Shown here: positions 44,267 through 52,929 of the stretch, one piece after another | Layout of the letters: the number at the start of each line of letters is the position of its first letter | How positions within the stretch are numbered: position 1 is the first letter of the stretch | Source: Burkholderia sp. Bp8992 | GTDB taxonomy: Bacteria; Pseudomonadota; Gammaproteobacteria; Burkholderiales; Burkholderiaceae | Direction: 5' to 3' | Length of the DNA stretch: 64,000 nucleotides | Assembly: GCF_003853705.1 (NCBI RefSeq) | Contig: NZ_QTQI01000013.1 | Location: 62,001 to 126,000 of the forward strand | Program-made: the position numbers and the translations under genes | The notes under the pieces: generated by a model | What the model was told of the DNA's origin: nothing | The model's input: only the letters and a program-made list of their open reading frames with translations | Databases searched by the model: none

Positions 44267-45312
44267 CAAAAAAAGCAGAAGATTCAGGCGCCGATACCTC
44301 GTCAATCAGTGAGCGCGATTCAAAAATCACGTTTTCAGCGCCGGAACCTGATTTGCAAATTGCTTTCGCCGCGTCATTGCGGGAAATACGCGAGCATACG
44401 TTACAAGAGGCACTACGCGAAACTGTACGCTCCCTGTCGATCCCTGACATCGACAACGAGCTTGCGCGCTTCGTACCGAAACATGCATTGGCGCAATTGG
44501 CTAGCCAAGGGTTGCGGGGAGAGATGGTTTTTCCAGTTCCAATCGTGCTTTCGACCACACCGCGGTTATTGGGATATTATCGCCTGCTGTATGGCTATAG
44601 TCAGAAGGAGTTTTACACTTCTGCTACCGGATATTCACGGCTGAAACTTATGGAAGAGCGTGGCACCCTTAGCGCGGCGAGCGCAGAGGCGCTGCCCGAC
44701 GCATGCTCAGCTCTCTGCGATGCCGGGGCGTTACTACTGACGGGCATTGGCACGGCAAGCGTGAATGCCGCCTTGCTCGACGACCTGACACTGCTCACGC
44801 TGGGTCCGCAATTGCGCGGCGGTGCAAACGTTCGTAAAGGAACCGCCGGCATCAGAACAGTATTCAACGCAATTCACGAGATAGTCGAAAAATCGGTTGT
44901 CAATATCAGCAATACGAGTATCGAAGTTAAAAATGCGGCCGGCAGAAGGGTTTTAATCGAGTTTGCCGCCGACCCCGACATTATTATTCGGGAGGAAATG
45001 CGAGCCAGCAGCTTTAGGCAGCTCATCGCAATCGAAGTCAAGGCCGGGTCCGATTTTTCGAATATTCACAATCGCGTAGGTGAGGCAGAGAAAAGCCACC
45101 AAAAAGCAAAAGCAAGCGGATTTGCCGAATGCTGGACCGTCGTAAACGTCGACAAAATGGATCTCCAAATGGCGCGCCGCGAATCCCCTAGCACAAATCG
45201 CTTTTATAAAATCTCAGATTTGGCAAAAGCAAGCGGAGATGACTTTCAGGACTTCCACGATCGAATAGTGTCTTTAACTGGGATTCCCACCGCCCTAGTT
45301 AGGCAGGGGTGA
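44263..45312 (+). CDS. XcyI-family type II restriction endonuclease
   Basis: 349 residues. The stretches LRGEMVFPVPIVLSTTPRLL, GYYRLLYGYSQKEFYTSATG and LLDDLTLLTLGPQLRGGANV are as I know them from the XcyI/Cfr9I enzymes that cut CCCGGG. A PD-(D/E)xK core is seen as DPD at 237-239 and EVK at 258-260, followed by AGSDFSNIHNRVGEAEKSHQ. Codon use is much more AT-rich than in the phage genes, which shows recent gain. It is coupled to its methyltransferase; no control (C) protein gene is seen. Confidence 0.9.
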   Translation: MTKKAEDSGADTSSISERDSKITFSAPEPDLQIAFAASLREIREHTLQEALRETVRSLSIPDIDNELARFVPKHALAQLASQGLRGEMVFPVPIVLSTTPRLLGYYRLLYGYSQKEFYTSATGYSRLKLMEERGTLSAASAEALPDACSALCDAGALLLTGIGTASVNAALLDDLTLLTLGPQLRGGANVRKGTAGIRTVFNAIHEIVEKSVVNISNTSIEVKNAAGRRVLIEFAADPDIIIREEMRASSFRQLIAIEVKAGSDFSNIHNRVGEAEKSHQKAKASGFAECWTVVNVDKMDLQMARRESPSTNRFYKISDLAKASGDDFQDFHDRIVSLTGIPTALVRQG

Positions 45313-45860
45313 ATCGCAGCTGAGCACCACGGCGGCTCCAACAACTCTGTATAGACAGGACCACGATACGCGGCACCGCAACAGACCAACTAGACGACTG
45401 CATGACCCCAGCCCGGCGCGGCACTCGCTGGACGGCCTAGAGGGACTCGCGCACGAGTGCGTAAAAACTGTTCATTTCTGCGAGCAGGTGATGCGGACTC
45501 GCCACTATCCTCGTCAGACTAAGATGAAGGCGAGACTGCGTAACCAAGGCGCATAAATTTGCATAGAAGAATCGGCCCGCCGCCTCCCGTGTCACCCACG
45601 CCAGGCGGCCCCGAACGCCGGGTGCATGAGTGCATAAAAACCGTTCGTTTTGGCGGGCAGGTGGGGCGGGGTCACAACTGCGCGCGCCGGGTCTAGATCG
45701 TCACCTCCGGGGCAGGGTCCGGCCCTTGGAACGGTGCCTCCGACGCGTCAAGCGGCCCGCCACGGCCCTGCGGCGGGCTCGCCCGACCCTTAGGGTGCAT
45801 CCAGGCGGCAGCCGCTCTGAGGCGCCCTAATCCGCCCCGACCTTGCACGATCGACAGACG
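45313..45860. other. Noncoding stretch expected to contain cos, with a 42-bp imperfect direct repeat
   Basis: No credible gene lies in these 548 bases. In P2 the cos site lies just beyond the 3' end of Q, which corresponds to this stretch. Two 42-base copies starting GAGTGC at 45455 and 45628 share TAAAAA, GTTC, GCAGGTG and GCGG with about 34 of 42 identities, 173 bases apart. They could be terminase-binding repeats of cos. I could not identify the cut site. Confidence 0.5.
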
Positions 45861-45896
45861 CAAAAAAAGCCGCCGGCACCGAAGTGCCCGGCGGCT
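45861..45896 (-). terminator. Terminator of the P-Q (terminase-portal) operon
   Basis: On the minus strand AGCCGCCGG/GCAC pairs with GTGC/CGGCGGCT around TTCG with one bulged G and is followed by seven T, 27 bases after the portal stop. Confidence 0.9.
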
Positions 45897-45922
45897 TGCT
45901 TTGCCTGGTGTGCGCTCGGGCG

Positions 45923-46981
45923 TCAGCCCTTCGGCATCTCGAAGTCTCTAAACCGCACGACCTCGGTCCCGATCCAGTCGTTCAGCTCCCGGAGCCGCGC
46001 CTTCAGCGGCTCGATCTCGAGGCCATTGAATACCCCGGCCGCCTTCTCCACGTCACCGAAGCCGCCCGCGTTCGACGGGATGATCCCCATCAGTTGTGGC
46101 GGCACGCGGTGCGCCGCGAGCTGATCCTCGACAGTCACCTTTTTGATGTTCCAGAACTCGTCCTTCGCCGCGACCTCACCGATCGGCAGGAGCTGGATGC
46201 CGTCCTTCTTCCCTTTCGGCGCGTACATGAACAGGTTCCGGAAGTTGCCCGGCCCCTTCGCGTTCTTCAGCGCCGTACGCAGATTGTCGACGTCCTCCTG
46301 ACGCTCGGCCGCATCGGTCATATACATGATGAAGCCGGCGTGGCTGCCGTTCTTGTAGTAGCGCCGGCGGAACAGCGTCGCGCTTTCGTTCAGCCAGGTC
46401 GAGTTCAGCGCCGACAGGTATTCGGGTAGCCCGTAGATCTCCTGGTTCAGGTCTGGCTCGTACAGGTGATAGACCGCGCCCTTCGGGAACGCATACGGCT
46501 CGCGCACGTTCGTCACGAACCAGTATTGATCCGGCTCGACGCCGACCCGCGTGTACTTCGCAAGCGACGACTTCAGCGCCATCGGTTTGCCGAGCTGGTT
46601 CGTGCGCAGCTCGAGGTAGCTGTTCGCGAAGACCAGGTACTCGAGCACGAATCGACTGAAGTCGGCCCGCGACAGCAGCGGATGCTCGATGTACGACTGC
46701 ACAAGGATGTTACGCTTCACGTAGATGGCCGAGCTGTGATGCGGCGCGGCCCGGAACGAGCGCGCGAGCCCGTCGAGCGGCAGCGGTGGCTCATACCAGT
46801 TTCCCATCCGCATGCACTCGACGTAGTCGAGCAGCTCGCGCCGATCCATCACTTCGATCGGATCGCCAAACGAAAAAGCCTCTGCGCGCGGCGCCGGCGC
46901 CGGCGCCGACGTCAAATCGGCTGCCGGCTCGGCGCGGCTATGCGTGCGGCGCCCGGCGCCGCGTCGATACTTACCTGCCAT
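45923..46981 (-). CDS. Q: Phage portal protein (P2 gpQ-like)
   Basis: 352 residues from an ATG overlapping the terminase stop by 11 bases. Family traits: FSFGDPIEVMDRRELLDYVE, W.EPPL....LA, VLEYLVFANSYLELRTN, and NAGGFGDVEKAAGVF. The ring of this protein forms the DNA entry of the P2 capsid. Order P then Q on the minus strand is that of P2. Confidence 0.95.
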   Translation of the reverse strand: MAGKYRRGAGRRTHSRAEPAADLTSAPAPAPRAEAFSFGDPIEVMDRRELLDYVECMRMGNWYEPPLPLDGLARSFRAAPHHSSAIYVKRNILVQSYIEHPLLSRADFSRFVLEYLVFANSYLELRTNQLGKPMALKSSLAKYTRVGVEPDQYWFVTNVREPYAFPKGAVYHLYEPDLNQEIYGLPEYLSALNSTWLNESATLFRRRYYKNGSHAGFIMYMTDAAERQEDVDNLRTALKNAKGPGNFRNLFMYAPKGKKDGIQLLPIGEVAAKDEFWNIKKVTVEDQLAAHRVPPQLMGIIPSNAGGFGDVEKAAGVFNGLEIEPLKARLRELNDWIGTEVVRFRDFEMPKG

Positions 46982-48731
46982 CAAAAATCTCCATGAATCC
47001 GGTATTGGTGCCCGTGGCGCCCTCGAGCGGCTCATTGGCGAGCGCGTGCATGCACGCCCAGGCCAGGTCCCCGTGGCTCGCCTCTTCGGATCGGCTTGCC
47101 TTGTACGTGACCTGCAGGCCGCTCGGCGTGATGGTTTTCTTGATCGCCATGAACGATGCGGCGAGGTCCTTCCAACCCGTGTCGAATTCGAGCCGGCCCT
47201 TGCGAATCACGTTCTGCGCCTTCATCACGAGCGCTGTCTTGATCTCGACCGAGTAGTGGAACGCCGTCGCGGCCGGGAAAAATTTCGTGACGAGCTGATA
47301 GACGCCCTGCCCGATCCCGGTCGTATCGATGCCGATGTAGGTCACGCGGTAGCGCCTGGTCAGCGCCTCGATCTTCGCGGCCTGCGCTTCGAAGTCCAGG
47401 CCGTGCCACTGGAACCGCTCAAGCACGCGGAATTTCCCGCCGGGATACTTCGGCGGCGCCAACACGACGCAGCCCGCGCTGTCGCCCGTGTGCGACGGGT
47501 CGTAACCGATCCACACTTCTTCGTCGCCGAACGGGCGCATGTACAGCGGCTTGAAGTCGTCCCACACTTCCCAGGTGTCGACCATGCACGTCTGCAGCGT
47601 CGCCAGAGGGAAGACCGACAGCGAATCGTCGATGAACTGGCACAGCAGCAGGTTCGCGTATTCGTCCGCGCTGTATTCGAGCTTCAGGCGCTCGAGGTCG
47701 AACAGGTTGCAGCCTCCGCGCACGGCATCCTCGACGGTCACGATCTGCCGATACTGGCCGTCTGCACACGTGCGCCCGGCCGCGAGCGCCGCGTTCGAGA
47801 TATCGATCGAAACGCGCTGATCCTTCGGACGGCCGCGGTTGAACAGTGCCCCGGACCAGAACGGATACGCATCGTGCGCGAGGCTCGACGGCGTCGAGAA
47901 ATACGTCTGCCGCCACTGCGAATGGATCGCCATGCCCGACGCAACCTTGCGCAGGTCCTGGAAGCGCGGCACCCAGAAATACTCGTCGAAATACAGGTTG
48001 CCGTGATAGCTCTGCGCGGTGCGCGCGTTCGTGCCGAGGAAGTACAGCGTCGCGCCATTCGGCAACACCATCGGATCGCCGCGCAGCTCAACGCCGACCG
48101 CATCCTTCGCGAACTGGACGATGTACTGGCGGAACACGTGCGCCTGCGCCTTACTGGCCGACAGAAAAATCTGATTGCGGCCGGTGTTCAGCGCATCGAG
48201 CAGCGCTTCGCGCGCAAAGTACCAGGTCGCGCCAATCTGGCGGCTCTTCAGGATGTTGCGAATCCGCTCTTTGAAGCCCGCGCGATACCAGGTGCGTTGA
48301 TAGTCGAAGATCGATTCGAGAAACGCGTCGTTCAGCTTCTCGACCTGCTCATCGCTGAAGGCGTTGCGATCGTCCGAGCTGCGTGACCGGCGCGTGCCGC
48401 CACCGCCCCCGGATTCGCTCACCTTTGCATCGTTCGCTGGTCTCGAGCGCAACCGGTCGAGCTGACGTGTCAGCAGGTCGATCTCCTTGAAGTCGCGCCC
48501 TTCCTTCGCCTCCTTCGTCACCAGCTTGATCAACTGCGCTTCGATCGTCATGTTGACGCGATCGACCGGCTCTGTTTCGTCCCATCCATCACGCTTTTTC
48601 CAGCTATAGAGGGTGGCCGGCTTCGCGCCGAGCAGCTCGGCGATGCGCGCGATGCGATACCCCTGCCAGTACAGGTCGCGTGCGCGTCGGCGTGGATCAA
48701 CGTCGGTTGAATCGATGGGAAGTGCAGTCAT
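46971..48731 (-). CDS. P: Terminase large (ATPase) subunit (P2 gpP-like)
   Basis: 586 residues. An N-terminal helix-turn-helix (YRIARIAELLGAKPATLYSW) is followed by the ATPase part: KSRQIGATWYFAREALLDAL, a Walker A-like site, and YFDEYFWVP, a Walker B-like DE. The nuclease part includes WIGYDPSHTGDS and YIGIDTTGIGQG with acidic residues. It drives packaging with gpM. Starts 145 bases from the divergent gene O, with a late operator in between. Confidence 0.95.
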   Translation of the reverse strand: MTALPIDSTDVDPRRRARDLYWQGYRIARIAELLGAKPATLYSWKKRDGWDETEPVDRVNMTIEAQLIKLVTKEAKEGRDFKEIDLLTRQLDRLRSRPANDAKVSESGGGGGTRRSRSSDDRNAFSDEQVEKLNDAFLESIFDYQRTWYRAGFKERIRNILKSRQIGATWYFAREALLDALNTGRNQIFLSASKAQAHVFRQYIVQFAKDAVGVELRGDPMVLPNGATLYFLGTNARTAQSYHGNLYFDEYFWVPRFQDLRKVASGMAIHSQWRQTYFSTPSSLAHDAYPFWSGALFNRGRPKDQRVSIDISNAALAAGRTCADGQYRQIVTVEDAVRGGCNLFDLERLKLEYSADEYANLLLCQFIDDSLSVFPLATLQTCMVDTWEVWDDFKPLYMRPFGDEEVWIGYDPSHTGDSAGCVVLAPPKYPGGKFRVLERFQWHGLDFEAQAAKIEALTRRYRVTYIGIDTTGIGQGVYQLVTKFFPAATAFHYSVEIKTALVMKAQNVIRKGRLEFDTGWKDLAASFMAIKKTITPSGLQVTYKASRSEEASHGDLAWACMHALANEPLEGATGTNTGFMEIFDGR

Positions 48732-48774
48732 GCAGCAAGGCTACCGACGCGCGCGCGTAGGCCCTACTGCATAC

Positions 48775-48799
48775 GGTTGTATCGGTTGCGTGCACAACC
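48775..48799. promoter_or_regulatory. Late-promoter operator 1 (P/O divergence)
   Basis: Inverted repeat GGTTGT-N13-ACAACC. It is centred between the divergent P and O genes, 44 bases from P and 76 bases from O. The same repeat is found before V and FI. In P2 the activator Ogr binds a TGT...ACA repeat at its late promoters. Confidence 0.7.
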
Positions 48800-48875
48800 A
48801 ACATGCGTTGCGACGCCGGATCGAACTGCCGAAACTGGAATCCCTGAACACAGCCCCCTCTCAGCGGATTCGCAC

Positions 48876-49694
48876 ATGGCACAGGACGCAAAGAAGACGA
48901 AGTTTTTCCGGATCGCGACCGAAGGCGCGACGACGGACGGCCGCACGATCGATCGCGCGATGCTCGAACAGATGGCGAGCAGCTACGACCCGAAGACGTA
49001 CGGCGCACGCATCAACATGGAACACATTCGCGGCTACACCCCGGATGGCACGTTCCGCGCGTATGGCGACGTGATCGCACTCAAGGCCGAAGAGCAAGAC
49101 GGCAAGATGCGTTTGCTCGCGCAGCTCTCCCCGACGAAAGACCTGGTCGCAATGACCACGGAGCAACGCCAGAAGGTCTACACGTCGATGGAGGTCGACC
49201 CGGACTTCGCCGACACCGGCGCGGCGTACCTGGTCGGCCTGGCCGTCACCGACAACCCGGCGAGTCTCGGCACCGACATGCTCGCCTTCAGCGCGAAGCA
49301 CAAGACATTCGACACGCGCAAGCAACGCCCGGAAAACCTGTTCAGCGCTGCCGTCGAAGCCGACATCGAGATCGAGGACGACGCACCGCGCACCAACGAC
49401 GCAGGCAAGTCGTTGTTCTCGAAAGTGCGCGGCCTGCTGAACCGAAAGGAAGCCTCCGACGACCAGCGTTTTTCCGACCTGTCGCAATCGGTCGTCGCGC
49501 TCGCCGAAAGCCAGAGCCAGGTGCTCGAGCAGCTCGAGAAGTTCAACACGAATTTCGATGAACTGAAGCGGGCGCAGAAGGACGGCGACAAACGCCACAG
49601 CGACCTGGTCCAGAAGCTGTCGCGTACCGACAGCAGCGAGCAACAGCGGCCGATGTCGACGGGCAGCGACAGCGGGGCGCAGACCGACTGCTAA
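48876..49694 (+). CDS. O: Capsid scaffolding protein / prohead protease (P2 gpO-like)
   Basis: 272 residues. The N-terminal half is the serine protease: AQDAKKTKFFRIATEGATTD, RINMEHIRGYTPDG (catalytic His), then VYTSMEVDPDFADTGAAYLV (catalytic Ser). The C-terminal third is helical scaffold (ALAESQSQVLEQLEKFN). It is made from the first late operon and is cut away during head assembly. Confidence 0.93.
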   Translation: MAQDAKKTKFFRIATEGATTDGRTIDRAMLEQMASSYDPKTYGARINMEHIRGYTPDGTFRAYGDVIALKAEEQDGKMRLLAQLSPTKDLVAMTTEQRQKVYTSMEVDPDFADTGAAYLVGLAVTDNPASLGTDMLAFSAKHKTFDTRKQRPENLFSAAVEADIEIEDDAPRTNDAGKSLFSKVRGLLNRKEASDDQRFSDLSQSVVALAESQSQVLEQLEKFNTNFDELKRAQKDGDKRHSDLVQKLSRTDSSEQQRPMSTGSDSGAQTDC

Positions 49695-49730
49695 CCGACC
49701 CTCATCCCATTTTCTAAAGACGGAGAACCC

Positions 49731-50750
49731 ATGCGGAACACTACCCGCGAGCAGTACAACCGGTACCTGGCCCGCATCCAGGAACTGAACGGCGTCGGCG
49801 ATGCGACGAAGAAGTTTTCGGTCGTGCCGAGCGTGCAGCAAACGCTCGAAACCAAAATTCAGGAATCGAGCAGCTTCCTCGGCCGCATCAACATCCACGG
49901 CGTCGAGGAAATGGAAGGCGAGAAGATCGGCCTCGGCGTGTCCGGGCCGATCGCAAGCCGAACCGATACGACCAAGCGCGCGCGTGAGACTCGCGACGTC
50001 TCGGCACTCGACAACCAGAAATATCGCTGCGAGAAGACGGACTACGACACCCATATTCGCTACCAGCAGCTCGACGCGTGGGCGAAGTTCCCGGATTTTC
50101 AGGCGCGCGTGCGCGATTCCATCATCGTGCGCCAAGCGCTCGATCGCATCATGATCGGCTGGAACGGCGTCAAGGTTGCGGCCGACACCGATCTCAACGC
50201 GAACCCGCTGCTGCAGGACGTGAACATCGGCTGGCTGCAGCAGTACCGCAACAACGCGAAACAACGCGTGTTCTCGGGCGTGAAGATCGGCAAGGGCGAG
50301 GAATTCAAGAATCTCGACGCGGTCGTTTCGCTCGCGCGCAACGAGTTCCTCGACCCGTGGTACGCCGAAGACCCGAATCTCGTCGTGATCTGCGGCCGCG
50401 AGTTGCTCCAGGACAAGTATTTCCCGCTCATCAACCAGGCGCAGCCGTCGACCGAAACGCTCGCAACCGACATCGTCGTCTCGCAGAAGCGTATCGGCAA
50501 CCTGCCGGCTGTCAGCGTTCCGTACTTCCCAGCTCATGCGCTGATGGTCACGCGCCTGGACAACCTGTCGATCTACTGGCAAATCAGTGCGCGCCGGCGC
50601 TCGCTGAAGGAAGTGCCCGAGCGCGATCGCATCGAGAACTATGAAAGCTCGAACGACGCGTACGTGATCGAGCAGTACGGCGCAGGCTGCGTGGTCGAGG
50701 ACATCCAGCTCGTCGACGCTGCCCCGGCTGCTCCGCAGGGTGGCGCATGA
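49731..50750 (+). CDS. N: Major capsid protein (P2 gpN-like)
   Basis: 339 residues, with GGAGAACCC before the ATG. Typical start MRNTTREQYNRYLARIQELN; further KFSVVPSVQQTLETKIQESS, YRCEKTDYDTHIRYQQLDAW and VVICGRELLQDKYFPLIN. It forms the icosahedral shell after processing by gpO. The stop overlaps M. Confidence 0.95.
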   Translation: MRNTTREQYNRYLARIQELNGVGDATKKFSVVPSVQQTLETKIQESSSFLGRINIHGVEEMEGEKIGLGVSGPIASRTDTTKRARETRDVSALDNQKYRCEKTDYDTHIRYQQLDAWAKFPDFQARVRDSIIVRQALDRIMIGWNGVKVAADTDLNANPLLQDVNIGWLQQYRNNAKQRVFSGVKIGKGEEFKNLDAVVSLARNEFLDPWYAEDPNLVVICGRELLQDKYFPLINQAQPSTETLATDIVVSQKRIGNLPAVSVPYFPAHALMVTRLDNLSIYWQISARRRSLKEVPERDRIENYESSNDAYVIEQYGAGCVVEDIQLVDAAPAAPQGGA

Positions 50751-51433
50751 CGAACCCGTTCCGCGAACACTTCCAGCGCACCGTCGCGGCCACGGCTGCG
50801 CGCGGTACGCCGACGAGTGTCGGCGGGCTGCGCGACGACTCGGCGTACACGCTGATGCTCGCGCAGCTCGACGAACACCGCCGCGCGCTGAAGGCCGTCG
50901 AGTCGCTCGAGCGCAAGGCCGACCTGAAGCGGCAGTTTCTGCCCGCATACGACGCGTGGGTCGCCGGCGTGCTGGACGGCGCGGCAGGCGCCCAGGACGA
51001 CGTGCTGATGACGATCATGGTTTGGCGCATCGACGTCGGCGACTTCCGGGGCGCGCTCGAGATCGGCGCGTACGCGGTACGCCACGAGCTCGCGCTGCCC
51101 GACCAGTACAAGCGCAGCACACCGTGCCTGCTGGTCGAGGAATTCGCCGAAGCCGCGCTGCGTGCGAACCGGGCGGGCGATCCGATCCAGGTCGAGCCGC
51201 TGCTCGAGATCGAATGGCTGACCGTCGTATGCGACATGCCCGATGAAGTGCGCGCGAAGCTGCACAAGGCCATCGGCTACGGCCTGGCGGCGTCCGACCC
51301 GGCGAAGGCACTCGACCACCTGCGCCGCGCGTTGCAGCTCTTCGCGAACGTGGGCGTGAAGAAGGACATCGAGCGGCTCGAGCGCGAGCTGAAGAATTCC
51401 GCCAACGGGGGCCAGTCCGGCCCCGGTGGCTGA
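50747..51433 (+). CDS. M: Terminase small subunit / endonuclease (P2 gpM-like)
   Basis: 228 residues, ATGA overlap with N. Typical features are LMLAQLDEHRRALKAVESLE and LPAYDAWVAGVLDGAAGAQD, then the MVWRIDVGDFRGALEIGAYA segment. It recognises cos with gpP. Confidence 0.9.
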   Translation: MTNPFREHFQRTVAATAARGTPTSVGGLRDDSAYTLMLAQLDEHRRALKAVESLERKADLKRQFLPAYDAWVAGVLDGAAGAQDDVLMTIMVWRIDVGDFRGALEIGAYAVRHELALPDQYKRSTPCLLVEEFAEAALRANRAGDPIQVEPLLEIEWLTVVCDMPDEVRAKLHKAIGYGLAASDPAKALDHLRRALQLFANVGVKKDIERLERELKNSANGGQSGPGG

Positions 51434-51537
51434 CACCGAGCGTACCCCGCGCACCAGGCGGCACGGGGCCGTAGCCGGCACTGTCCGCGCGAAAGCCCCG
51501 TCCACCGCCTCACCCTCTCAACCTGACGAACCCAACC

Positions 51538-52020
51538 ATGTCCTTTGTCTCGACCCCGCCGCTGCCACGCGCGCCGGCGGAGGCGGAACCCGCCAAGCCG
51601 ATCAAGAACGACCCGTTCTATCCGGATGTGTCGCTCGACCACGCGCGCGACACGATGCGCCTCGACGGGTCGATCACCGACGCCCGTCTGCGGCACGAGC
51701 TGCTCGCTGCGATCGCCGAGGTCAACGACGAGCTGCGCAGCGCACGCGCGGCGTGGCGCGATGCCGGCATCACCTGCCTGGCCGACGCGCCGGCCGACCA
51801 GCTCGACGGCGAAAGCGTACGGCTGCAGCACTACCGGCGCGCGGTGTATTGCCTGGCGAAGGCGACGCTCATCGAGCGGTACCGCGACTACGACACGACA
51901 GGCGACGGCGCACGCCGCGCAGACGAGCTCGAGCCCCAGGGCGACGAGCTGCGCCGTGATGCCCGCTGGGCCATCAGCGACATCATCGGCCGCCCTCGCG
52001 TGACGGTGGAGCTGATCTGA
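51538..52020 (+). CDS. L: Head completion/stabilisation protein (P2 gpL-like)
   Basis: 160 residues. FYPDVSLDHARDTMRLDGSI, RLQHYRRAVYCLAKATLIER and the closing RWAISDIIGRPRVTVELI are the gpL pattern. It completes filled heads. Stop overlaps the X start (TGATG). The 104-base gap before it has no other gene. Confidence 0.92.
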   Translation: MSFVSTPPLPRAPAEAEPAKPIKNDPFYPDVSLDHARDTMRLDGSITDARLRHELLAAIAEVNDELRSARAAWRDAGITCLADAPADQLDGESVRLQHYRRAVYCLAKATLIERYRDYDTTGDGARRADELEPQGDELRRDARWAISDIIGRPRVTVELI

Positions 52021-52232
52021 TGGAAGTGCGGGCGCTCCAGGGGGAAACCATCGACGCGCTGTGCTGGCGCGTGCTCGGCCGCACTCGCGGCGTCGTCGAA
52101 GCGGTGCTCGACCTCAACCGGGACCTGGCGCAGTACGGCCCGATCCTGCCTCACGGGCTGCTCGTCGAGCTGCCCGACGAAGTACCGCAAGCGGCGCAAT
52201 CCGGCGCCGAGCGGCTCCAGTTATGGGAATGA
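52020..52232 (+). CDS. X: Tail protein X (P2 gpX-like)
   Basis: 70 residues, LysM-like: MEVRALQGETIDALCWRVLG, EAVLDLNRDLAQYGPILPHG and LLVELPD. Small tail component of P2 phages. ATGA overlap with the following holin-like gene. Confidence 0.93.
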   Translation: MEVRALQGETIDALCWRVLGRTRGVVEAVLDLNRDLAQYGPILPHGLLVELPDEVPQAAQSGAERLQLWE

Positions 52233-52609
52233 AGATGGCTGAACCTATTTCCACGTCGTCCGCGACGGTCGCGGCGCTCGGCGTCGCCACGCTGTCGCTG
52301 TTTCCCGGCGTCGACGCCAACGTCGTCATGGGCGCGTTCGCCGGCTCGCTGCTGTTTGTGATGACGGCCGCCGATCCGTCGATTCCGAAGCGCATCGCGT
52401 TCTTCGTGATCTCGTTCGTCGCCGGGTGCCTCACGGCCGAGCTGTTCGCCGCCGCGCTCGACGCGGTGCTGCCGGCGCGCGTCGAGGTACATGCCGGCAT
52501 CGGCGCGCTGATCGCATCCGCGCTCGTCGTGAAACTGCTGCTGTGGCTGATCGCCCAGGCCGACGCGCCCGATCGGCTGCTGAACGTGTTCAAGGGGAGG
52601 GAAAAGTAA
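52229..52609 (+). CDS. Holin-like membrane protein 1
   Basis: 126 residues from the ATGA overlap (a start two codons later is also possible). Three membrane segments are visible: VAALGVATLSLFPGV.., MGAFAGSLLFVMT, and IAFFVISFVAGCLTAELFAA with LIASALVVKLLLWLIA. Size, hydrophobicity and place before the endolysin fit a holin or antiholin. The stop overlaps the next start. Confidence 0.8.
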   Translation: MKMAEPISTSSATVAALGVATLSLFPGVDANVVMGAFAGSLLFVMTAADPSIPKRIAFFVISFVAGCLTAELFAAALDAVLPARVEVHAGIGALIASALVVKLLLWLIAQADAPDRLLNVFKGREK

Positions 52610-52929
52610 TGCTCACGACCGTCTACGTGCTGCTGTGCGCGGCGCTCGCGCTGCGCCTCGTGACCTTCCGCCGTGGCACGAGCGCCCACCGGCCGCTCGC
52701 GGCATGCCTGGCGTACACGATCGCGGTCGCCGCCGGCGCCGCGCCGATCCGCGCTGCGTTCGGCATGCTGCCGCCGGCGAATCTTGCCGACACGGTGCTG
52801 GTCGGCGTCCTGTGCCTCGCCGTGTACGGTGTTCGCGGCAACGTCGTCGAGCTGTTCCACCGTGGCAACCCGCGCGACTCAGTAATCGCGCGCGTGCTGC
52901 AATTCAAGGTATGGGGGCGCCATGTATAA
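52609..52929 (+). CDS. Holin-like membrane protein 2
   Basis: 106 residues starting in a TAATG overlap. Membrane segments: TTVYVLLCAALALRLVTF, LAACLAYTIAVAAGAAPIRA and LADTVLVGVLCLAVYGV. It ends within the endolysin start. One of the two membrane proteins is the holin, the other may delay it; which is which is not clear from the sequence. Confidence 0.8.
   Translation: MLTTVYVLLCAALALRLVTFRRGTSAHRPLAACLAYTIAVAAGAAPIRAAFGMLPPANLADTVLVGVLCLAVYGVRGNVVELFHRGNPRDSVIARVLQFKVWGRHV

Noticed and set aside
45630-45830. Plus-strand frame in the presumed cos region
   Set aside because: Short, Arg-rich, no ribosome site, overlaps the direct repeat.
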